DNA of 64,000 bases from Anthostomella pinea. Taxonomy: Eukaryota > Ascomycota > Sordariomycetes > Xylariales > Xylariaceae. Shown in pieces: positions 55,611 to 64,000 of this stretch (position 1 is its first letter; the number at the start of each line of letters is the position of its first letter). The notes below the pieces were generated by a model. It did no database searches and was not told the DNA's origin. It worked only from the letters and a program-made list of their open reading frames with translations. The position numbers were made by a program, and so were the translations under genes. Location: assembly GCA_963556695.1 (NCBI GenBank), contig CAUWAG010000006.1:868001-932000 (forward strand), in the 5' to 3' direction.

Positions 55611-56886
55611 CGTCGCCTGACTGTTGCCCAAACGAACATATGCTGAGATGGTAGGTAGGTGGTCGGGATCATGGAGGCCTCCTTGGGATGATTGACGCGA
55701 AGGAGAGTAGCGACCTTGTTGGCGGCACGAGCTGGTCATACATAACGCCCGGCAGACGTCTAGTTGACCTGCACTGCTGTGCCAGTGGTAGTGACGCCAC
55801 TTGAGAGCTCCAGCAGCAAGTGTAGTTCCGGCCATCGGAGAGGACGCATGCCTCAGTCTCAGGAACGCTTGCTCAAGGGATACCCTCATAGTTGATTGTC
55901 CTCGTCTGGGGAAGACGAAGTATCACCTTGCAGGAAAGAACCGACATGAATCGGCCGCCAGATTTGCCTCGACTAGAACGGGGTTTGTGATTGAATTACT
56001 TGAACATCAACCATGCAAACATGGCATCTCGTCAATGCACCATCTTATAAACCGTTGGTTCTTTGGACTGGAAAGACAGCACCTGCTCAAGTTCCAAATA
56101 TTGTTCGTTTACGGTCATGACGACGCTCAGCTCGCCCCCTTTCTCACGGCGAATACACAGGCTTGGTTCGCTCAAGACTGATGCCGATCATACTTCCAGT
56201 TGAATGCCCCCTTCCTGCGCGTTGCAAGTCAATCTCCCTATTGACTGCTTTGTTGGCTTCGTATTTCAGCTATAAATCACAAGAGTGCCCTGCGGATGCT
56301 GCCTCTAGTGTTCTGGCTCAGTGGGAAATTTGCCTTAATCACCAAGGCTAACCTGCTGCAATTACGACATACGAGCTATCGAGAGAAACTAGAGTTTTAA
56401 TAGCTATGAAGCTGTGACGCTTGACTCTCATGCAATCTTGTTGCATTTACAAGTACTCAAACTTGTGGACGAGGCGTAAGTCACGACAAAGAACTCATAC
56501 AAAAACGTAAAATTAAACAGAAATCGAGGTAAGGTAACTAAGTTGAAAGAGCGCAAGACGTATAAAAACTCTAATAATTGATTGTTATGTTCTTGAATAC
56601 AGGAAAGGTCGTGCCGGACCGAACCCGGCCGCCTCGGACATTTGTAATGTCCGAATTTCACTCAAGCCTGAACCCGGGTCTGGCTGGTCCTTCATCGAGA
56701 GATTGGCGTTCTCGGACTTCGGACTATGGTATAGAAGATCTAAAGTATGTATATAATACCCGAAGTAGCATCCACTCTGCTTTTCTTCGATAGTTCGCTC
56801 AACAGCTAACGACGGAAAAGCCTAACAGTCCTCCCTTATCATTTTCTTGAGTGCAGTGCCAACCCTACCTCAAATCTTACCTCACC
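55611..56886. other. intergenic, promoter of the monooxygenase gene
   Basis: No gene recognised; a stretch around 56400-56600 is AT-rich. Confidence 0.4.
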
Positions 56887-58094
56887 ATGTCGCCAACCAT
56901 TGCTATTGTTGGCGGAGGCCCATGTGGCTTGACTCTTGCACGCCTGCTAGAGTGCAACGGCTTCGACTACGTCGTCTACGAGCGAGACGAGACCGACGAC
57001 GCCAGCCGCGGGGGTGGCTCTCTCGACCTCCATAGCGAGACGGGCCAACTCGCCATTCGAGAAGGCGGACTGTTCGACGAGTTTAAGAAACACGCCAGAT
57101 ACGATGACACCACGTTCAAAATCACGGATCAGCATGGCGAGATCTTATTGGACGTTGGTCAGGGTCGCGACGCTCCGGAAATTGACCGCTTCCTCCTGCG
57201 CAGAATCTTCCTGGAATCGATCCCGAAGGACAAGATCCGTTGGGGTCATGCTGTTACGGGTAACAAACTCGACGAGGACGGCGTGCCGGTTCTCGAGTTT
57301 TCAAACGGTTCCACAGCATCTGGCTTCAAGCTCGTCGTTGGAGCGGACGGCGCATGGAGCAAGGTTCGACCACTGGTATGCATATAACTGGCACAATTCC
57401 ATGCCATCTACAGCCTTGCTAATCATAGCTACATTAGATCAATCAGGCAAAACCCATATACTCGGGCAAGTACTTTGTCGAGTCGAGGATATACCCCAGC
57501 AGTCCCCAATACGGAGCTCTGGCCACCAAAGTAGGGACTGGCACACTTGACGCGCTGGGCCCGTACCAGCAGATGATCGTCCAGAAACAGGGCGACAGCT
57601 CTTACAGGATCTATTACGGATTTCTAGCACCCGAGGACTTCGCGAGCAACGGAACCGTTGACCTGTCCAACGGTGAAGCCGTGCGAAAGCTATTGCTCTC
57701 CAAGGATTTCTTCGGAGACTGGGTCGAAGAAATGAAGGACCTGATCCGCCACTCTGACACCTTCCGCAGCTGGGCTCTATACTCCTTGCCAGCCGAGTCA
57801 CTGGACTGGAAGCCTGTCCCCGGGGTGACCCTCATCGGGGACGCGGCGCATGTGGCCGTCCCATTCGCAGGAGAGGGGGTGAATTCTGCCATGAAAGACG
57901 CGCTGGTGCTGGCAAAGAAGATCGCAGAGCATAGGACCGGCGACGGCTTAGAGCGCGCCGTCCGCGAATATGAGCAAGATATGTTCCCCCGCGGTCGTGA
58001 CGTAATAACCAGGAGCATGAAGAACGGAGAGCTCCTGTTCAACAAGGAAGGCCCGCACGCTTTCATTCGCGCGTTGACAGACGGCTCCTTCTGA
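56887..58094 (+). CDS. FAD-dependent monooxygenase (PHBH/TetX-like)
   Basis: Two exons, 56887-57375 and 57447-58094, give 378 residues. The start MSPTIAIVGGGPCGLTLARL has the dinucleotide-binding GxGxxG-type loop; an earlier in-frame ATG adds only 12 residues before it. RGGGSLDLHSETGQ is typical of the TetX-like group, VVGADGAWSKVR is the DG motif contacting NADPH and FAD, and GDAAHVAVPFAGEGVNSAM is the second FAD ribityl motif. Such enzymes add one oxygen atom to small aromatic or polyketide-type substrates. It is tail-to-tail with the permease gene (about 0.9 kb apart). The substrate cannot be predicted. Confidence 0.9.
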
Positions 58095-58581
58095 TAGGTA
58101 TTGGGGAAGAGTAGCAGCGTGTACACATGTATAAGAAGACGGGGAAGGCACGGGCAATCCCAACTCATTCCAAGTAGGATCAGCAAAACCCCTCCTACAT
58201 ATCACAGAAGTCCAGCAGAAATACAGGATGGTTCGCCGACCTTGAAGACTTCCCCTTGATAATCTGATTTTTCTATAGCCCCCAGCGTCAACTACCTACT
58301 GCAGCAAGAGGGATCTGGTCAATCATTTAACTAACGAGCCTGGAACTAGCCGTGCTGCCGGCCCTTCCACCTACTGCATCCCATCGTCCCTGAGCTGTTT
58401 CGAGGGTTGCTAAGATTGCCGTAGACGATGGGTACCTCTTCAAGCTAGGTAAGCTCCATGCAAGGGCGAAGATGTTCGCCTAACCGGCTAACCCAGTGTC
58501 TGGAATGCAGGGATAGCATCTGAACCTGCTTGTCACGCCAGCGAACGCCCGCAAAGCTATTGGCCCTTGAATTCAACAATA
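58095..58581. other. intergenic, no gene recognised
   Basis: 3' flank of the monooxygenase. Confidence 0.4.
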
Positions 58582-58805
58582 CACCGAATCCTCATAAGTC
58601 TCCGTACACCGCCCGTCTCAGAAAGAACGGTTAAATCATCGAATTGGAATAAGCATATTGGAACAAGCATTGGAAGTAATATATCAGACTAAAGCTGTTT
58701 ATTCCTGTATGCTTATTCGAGTATTTGTTTCCTATTTAAATCTGGTTGACCTGGTTGGTCCGGTCTTGCCATCATGCGCGTACGGAGACATATGAGGGCT
58801 GAGTG
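58582..58805. mobile_element. MITE, TACAC family, 224 bp
   Basis: Ends CACCGAATCCTCATAAGTC and, reversed, CACTCAGCCCTCATATGTC, both continuing TCCGTAC, with TA on both sides (58580-58581 and 58806-58807). Inner GGAATAAGCA and TGCTTATTC repeats. The best-preserved family member. Confidence 0.85.
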
Positions 58806-58979
58806 TACCTACGACCTGTCTTGTGCTCTTGTCTGTTCCTAGCCCTATATATGGCGCAGGCTATGATAGCCTCCAAGCCTTCCGCTTCTCAGTCGACATC
58901 AGATGTTTCTTTAAGCCCAGGGAAACATCTTCGTCAGCTCAGTGCATCGGAACAGCCATCGTCAACCAAGGCGTAACAC

Positions 58980-60767
58980 CTACTTCTTAGCATTTTCAAG
59001 AACAATCTTGGCAACAGCTCGGCTGGGACCTTCCCAATGATGCCTGGACTTCATGAACCAGAGAGTAACAGCGGCCACAAGTACGAGGCCCGTCACAGGT
59101 CCGCTGTAATTCAAAGTTGAACCATCGACAGGGACGGTCTGTGGCCAAGGGAACCATATGACGGCGTAAATGGTATACACCAAGGCAATCACATTAATGG
59201 GAGCTCCCCATTTCCCCAAGTTCCACTCTCCGAGTTTGAAGCCAGATGTAAAGCGAGCGTACAAGACCACGGCAAGTATGATCGCATCTAGGTAGAGAAG
59301 AACGCTTGATTAGTTGCCGTAGCCTGTGATTAGGTAGGTAGGGCGGCAGTCAGCGATATTGCTTACTATCGAGGCGTCAGCAAAGGGTTCAAGTTCATAG
59401 GGGACCACGGACTCCACGTTTCCAACGGGGTAGTTTTACGTACCAACTGATATATAGAGCTGTAGTCGCTAAGGAGGAAATGGCTCCTAGAGCGACAAAG
59501 GCGCCGCTTCCTAAGTTCAGTAAGCTCAAGAGGGCGATGATAACCGAGTTCAAGCTGACGGCACGCAGAGGAATACGGTATTTGCCATCGACATGACCGA
59601 AGTACTGCGGCAGCCCACCGTCTCGCGCCCATGCCCATGTCAGTCGCGAGGCTGACGAGATGGTGCACATGGCAGAAGACCATTGCAAGAATAGGTAGAA
59701 CGATCCCATAGCAGTCGTGGCTTTTATAGATCCAGTCACATGGAGCATGGTGGCGATTTGCGGGTTGGCGGCTGCGATGAGCACTTCGGGTGACGGGATG
59801 ACGAACATCAAGACGATCGAGAAGATGAATCCCATTAGGCCGCCGGTGACGACAGACCATAACAGCGATTTCGGAACAACGACTTGGGCTGTCTTCGACT
59901 CTTCACCCATGTTGATAACACCCTCAAAACCTGGATGATGATATCAGTCGCAATCCACGTCGAGACGCACGGAGTGAGAGGAAGTATTTAAACTCACCAA
60001 TGAACAAGAAGAAACTGGACAGTGCTCCTACATGGGAAGATGCATAAAAGTCCTCCCAGCCGGACAGAGTACCGGAGGTGGTAAAGATATCGACGCTGTT
60101 ACGTGGGCCCATGACGAGGTAGATGACGACGAAGGCCAGGAAAAGAATGAGGGACAAGATTCCCGTGATGAGTTCGACGAACGGGACCACGCGGAAGCAA
60201 TAAAGGTTGACAAAAGTCATAGCGGACAATACCGCAAGAGTAATAAGCATCGTGCGCCAACCTGTTTGCTCGTAGTCCGAGTAGTTTATCTGGACGAGAG
60301 CTTCGAGCAGTGGTGCTGGAGTTGATTACACTAGCAAGAATAGCAATACAGCCAGCCCAAGTCAACCAGCCCTGGATCCAGGTAAGGCATCGCCGGCAAC
60401 TAGGTGGTGCAAAGTGGTAGGTCCAGTAGTACTGGGCACCGGCGATAGGCTGGATTGAAGACAATTCTGCGAAGGAAGCAACTTGAAAGCAGGCGAAGAA
60501 GAAGATGATGAGGTAGCCGAAAAACCATGCCGAAGGGCCGCCGTTGTACATGGCGAAGTACATGTTGCCTCCAACGCCATACCACGTTCCCATGTAGTTG
60601 AGATGGAAGGCAAACAGCTTGTTCAAGCTGAAGAGCCTTCTTGTGCGTGTCTGGACGTGTGCAGTGTCCTCCTCGGAGGATACATCGTGAGCTGAGGGCA
60701 AGGGCGGCTTCGCTTGCTCCGTGACGTTGACTGATTTCAACTCGTAGTCTGAGTTGTGGCCGGCCAT
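58980..60767 (-). pseudogene. amino-acid/GABA-type permease (APC family), one frameshift
   Basis: ATG at 60767; exons 60767-59998, 59930-59448 and 59287-58980. Twelve hydrophobic segments can be counted; family-like parts include LNYMGTWYGVGGNMYFAMYN, AGAQYYWTYHFAPP, FIGFEGVINMGEES and GSFYLFLQWSSAMC. At about 60290-60320 the frame changes after ILASVINSSTT, to LEALVQINYSDYEQ. One base too many is present, and exon 1 is 770 bases where 769 would keep frame. A spliced alternative would need an intron of about 34 bases, too short for these fungi. Without the shift the protein would be about 520 residues, normal for the family. Intron 2 has a weak donor (GTTGGT). It would import amino acids or related amines across the plasma membrane. 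Confidence 0.75.
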
Positions 60768-60975
60768 GGCAAATTGGTGAAGAATACAGAGCCGCTCAAG
60801 TCAATGAGGAAGAAAGAGAATGATCCGAGATTGAGCCACGACGGCGGGGCCCCATGACACGAACAGCGGGTGCGGGGATTCATGCAGAGAGGACTACCAC
60901 ATCACCTTCTTGGCAACCGGGGTTGTCGCCCCAACCGCCTCATGTTGTGCGGCATGATCCCGCGTACTTCCGGTA

Positions 60976-61025
60976 CACTCAGCCATCATAAGTCTCCGTA
61001 CACGACCCTTCCAGCGAAGCACGGT
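60976..61025 (+). mobile_element. single MITE end, TACAC family
   Basis: TA, then CACTCAGCCATCATAAGTC and TCCGTACACGACCC, matching the left end of the 58.6-kb copy. No partner end was found downstream, so the element is truncated. Confidence 0.6.
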
Positions 61026-61149
61026 AAATATAGAGAGACTCAGGCTGAATGATCACAGTCCTACAGCTATAACCTTCCCTATACTCTCTCGTCATCATGT
61101 TACTGGCGTGAATAGTTATGTTTGAAAACTGGCAGCTGACCCTACTGCG

Positions 61150-61656
61150 CATAGATGCCCAATCACTCTCGCGTTCGCGCTGCCCACCACTCAACATCTC
61201 TATCACGACCACATGGACTTCACCTGGTTGAGCGTGCAACCTACATTATGGCAGCAGATCTCGTACGGCTTCTCGATCATCACAGCTTGCGTACCCAGCT
61301 TGAAAGTCATCTTTGACGGCGTCCTCAACGACCATGTTGGTTTCGGAATGCCCTACCAACTCGAACCGTTGGCTGGCAGGGCCGGCTTCCAGGTTATCAC
61401 CAGGTCAGAAGACCATGAGCTCAAGACAAAGTCAAGCGCAGTTTCACGCAATAGAAGAGGTGATGAGGACTTGAAGCTGACGCCTTCGTTGCTGAACCGA
61501 GCAAACTGTTACACTGGGAAGAGCTCGCGCCCGGCGGACAAGAGACACAAGGATAACGGAGAGAGGAAAAGCGTACAGAACTTGACAGGCGCTGTCATAG
61601 TCGTCCGGAATGAATTTGACGATGAAAGGGGGTGGTCGTCGGGCGGTTCCCACTAG
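61150..61656 (+). pseudogene. C-terminal remnant of a rhodopsin-domain membrane protein
   Basis: An open stretch reads PITLAFALPTTQHL, then DFTWLSVQPTLWQQISYGFS, IITACVPSLKVIFDG, which fits the last membrane helices of the fungal rhodopsin family. A hydrophilic Ser/Lys-rich tail follows to the stop at 61656. No upstream exons with the first five helices were found: the sequence before it is a MITE end and the permease promoter. Probably a truncated gene copy. Confidence 0.55.
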
Positions 61657-62021
61657 ATGTTTTGAACCCTAAGGCTTAATCAGCAAAACCGTGGATGGGT
61701 GCTGCGCCACAGGACTTCTTGCATGTGAAATCGGGTAAATGGGTCTCTAGCACTGGCCACTTTGTGACGTCATGATTCCTGCAAGGTGACGAGATGCCTG
61801 TCACAACATTGAAGTGACGAAGGGCTCTGGACAACGCATGGCTGGCATGGAACCGCACATAACAACAAGGCCAGTCAATTTCAAGCCTGTCTGTCAAGAT
61901 CTTCGACTTCGAGCATCGGCAACTTTCCATTTGCCTACTTACTACCTACCTTGAGTCCTGCAGCCAACACTCTACCTACGACTCATCAATATCTCACCTC
62001 GCTCAACCCCCGCCTGCCACT
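61657..62021. promoter_or_regulatory. upstream region of the Rrt8-like gene
   Basis: No gene seen. A CT-rich leader with CAACACTC and CATCAATATCTC precedes the ATG at 62022. Confidence 0.35.
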
Positions 62022-63382
62022 ATGTCGAGTGGTTTCGTGGGCAACGTTCAGGCCAAGGCCTCGGAAGTCGCGTAAGCTTCAAGTCTGGTCCTCGCCATCT
62101 CCCCGCCCGTGCTAATGTTACCACAGGAAGGAGGATTTCGACAAGTTCAAAGCTCTCGCCTCTGATGCTGCCAAGTCCGGTGCATACATGTACCCTTTCA
62201 AGTATCTCTCTCCGTATCTCGCTGAATAAGGGTGCACCGTTGCTGATCTCGCATCACTGATTAGGGGCATCGCCTACTTCTGCACTCACAGAGCTCTGTG
62301 GAAGCCCTTCGCCTCGCGCATCCTCCCCACTCTCGGCCTCACAGCTGGCGTCCTGGGTGGCATGTTCTTCTTGACCTACCTTCCCCAGCTTGCAGTCCTG
62401 GTTTTCGTCAACGGTCCCCTGGCCGTCTTCACCACTGTTCTCTTGATACTCAACGAGAGCTCCATGATTGTGAACATCATCTCCCGCAACTTCATGCTAC
62501 AGGATGCGCTTCTCGACACGTTCGATGGCACTCTCGTCTCTAAGAACGCGACCGGTATCGTCAGCGAAGGACGCCAGTTGAAGTCGGGTAGCGATCCCAT
62601 TGCGAGACTTGGCAAGATCATGAAGAGCCCATTCTCCAAGTTCACCCCGAAGGCTCTGGTCCGATACGTCATGTATCTTCCACTCAACTTCATCCCGAGT
62701 ACGCACGCATCCCGCCTTCTCTTCGTGGGACGATGCTAACGAGAGATGCGCCATTCAGTTGTTGGCACCGCCATCTTCATTCTGATTCAAGGTAAATATA
62801 GGTGCCCGTGGTAGTATCCAGCGTGACTGACAATTATCAGGTCGAGGCAGAGGCTCATCAGTTCATGGCCGGGTTTGTTCCTTCCCCGTTCGATTCTAAG
62901 ACAACGTCTGACATGGGACCACAAGTACTTTCAGTTGAAGGGATGGTCTCAATCTCAGCAGCAGGATTGGCTGGAGCGTCACACTGCCCCGTACACCACG
63001 TAAGTACTGGCCATTCAATCGATGTATCCCAGTTGTGGTGGTGCTACAGCCTGTTTCCCACGATATTTCAGCGACCTCGACTGGTCCCAGAGCTGGACAT
63101 GCTGTTTTCAACGATTGCAACAGTTGGTTAGCACTATAATACTGACAAGAGACCAGGTTCGGAACCATTGCAACCCTTCTCGAGATGGTACCCTTCGCAT
63201 CAATGTTCTTCGCATTCACCAACACTGGTAGGTCCTGTCTCACCCTGCCACACGTATCTTGACTGACAGCTGGCATTACAGTTGGCGCAGCTCTGTGGGC
63301 AGCCGACATCGAGCAGAAGAACACGCAGATGACCGCGGGCACGGCCCCGAATCTGCGAGAGTCTGCGAAGAAAAGCGAGTAG
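62022..63382 (+). CDS. Rrt8/LDS-like membrane protein (outer spore wall family)
   Basis: Eight exons: 62022-62071, 62127-62201, 62265-62698, 62759-62791, 62841-62872, 62926-62999, 63157-63227, 63282-63382; all junctions keep frame to 289 residues. Several hydrophobic segments lie in exon 3 (LGLTAGVLGGMFFLTYLPQL, LAVLVFVNGPLAVFTTVLLI) and in exons 4 and 7 (VGTAIFILIQG, FGTIATLLEMVPFASMFFAF). The ending TNTVGAALWAADIEQ matches the style of yeast Rrt8 and its lipid-droplet/spore-wall relatives. In yeast these act in spore-wall assembly at lipid droplets; the role in a mould is uncertain. Exons 4 and 5 are only 33 and 32 bases. Confidence 0.8.
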
Positions 63383-64000
63383 GGAACACAGAAGCTGCAC
63401 ACGGCCGACATCGCCGAAATTACTTTTATCGGAGATTCTGCACAAGTATGCGTAAACGGGCCGCATCTGAAGTTTCTGGCCTGTCACATTCAACTTCGCT
63501 TGTAGTGGGTTACAGCTTCGTCAAACTGCCATTGACTAGGTTTGTGTACCGTTCAAGGGAGACTCATAGATGCTACCCGAGATTGCCACCGGTTCCTGAC
63601 TCTCATTGGCGTGTAACATAATCCTACTAGGAGTTGTTGTCGGAGAATGAATTCACAGCGATAACACTCTGATCTGCTCGGGATATTGCAGATCTTGATG
63701 AGAGCGCTCGCTGTCGCGCTATTCCATATGTTAGGGTCCGCCCCTCACGTGCTATCCTAAGCACCGAGCTGGCTGTCTTGGAAAGTAGAGTGTGCATCGC
63801 CCAGAAACTGATACATGTTCAGCCAGTGCTGTTGATCAATTAAACCGGGATTAACCAGTATAGGGCTGGGTTGTTAAGATGTGCTGGTACCAGCAGCCAT
63901 CGAACAAAGCCGTTTCGGCCGTTTGCTCCTCGCAAGAGCGGGGAGTAGCCAGCCGCATCGTGATGCCGCCCGGCTTTACGGACACGGTATATGGGTCTCA
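63383..64000. other. 3' flank, no gene recognised
   Basis: Nothing supported to the window end. Confidence 0.4.

Overview
The window looks like a stretch of a filamentous ascomycete genome (Pezizomycotina). The genes have short GT-AG introns (mostly 45-170 bases) with CTRAC-type branch points, and the protein families are typical of these fungi: rhodopsin-like integral membrane proteins, a STAND/NACHT protein with an N-terminal alpha/beta-hydrolase, a class I terpene synthase, a CE16 esterase and an Alt a 1-like secreted protein. An AT-rich tract at about 5.5-9.1 kb looks like repeat-induced point mutation (RIP). The species cannot be fixed from sequence alone.

Layout. 0-1 kb: a small C2H2 zinc-finger gene. 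1-5.5 kb: gene-poor, with a 277-bp MITE, a 62-bp tandem duplication, coding remnants and a frameshifted secreted cysteine-rich protein. 5.5-9.1 kb: RIP-type tract with a solo LTR (perfect 5-bp target duplication) and one island of normal composition. 9.1-11.5 kb: a second LTR copy joined to a broken Tad-like LINE whose RNase H region carries a 16-bp minisatellite. 11.5-22.3 kb: long decay zone with at least two minus-strand copies of one unrecognised gene, Q-rich module remnants, and a SINE-like retroposon with perfect 14-bp target duplications. 23.0-24.7 kb: an intact single-exon gene for a repeat-containing, probably nuclear orphan protein.

25.7-41.4 kb is the conventional gene block: secreted CE16 esterase, Dug3-type glutamine amidotransferase, convergent sesquiterpene-type synthase, a 1107-aa NLR-like protein, an eight-exon membrane protein and an Alt a 1-like secreted protein. 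42.6-45.2 kb: a LINE 3' end, a MITE and a complete Tc1 element with TIRs and TA duplications. 47.4-53.0 kb: a rhodopsin-like membrane protein and a 1095-aa protein of a fungal family of unknown function. 53.6-54.2 kb: a secreted-protein gene whose 3' end is supplied by an LTR. 56.9-60.8 kb: a FAD monooxygenase and a frameshifted amino-acid/GABA-type permease. 61.2 kb: the C-terminal remnant of a rhodopsin-like protein. 62.0-63.4 kb: an eight-exon Rrt8-like membrane protein.

A small TA-flanked MITE family with inner AATAAGCA/TGCTTATT repeats recurs at about 24.8, 43.1, 49.1, 58.6 and 61.0 kb, and one LTR family occurs three times. The genes do not form one obvious pathway. The terpene synthase and the monooxygenase/permease pair suggest secondary metabolism or transport, and the NLR-like and small secreted proteins suggest non-self recognition and host or microbe interaction. 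All exon models were made by eye from splice signals and frame continuity.
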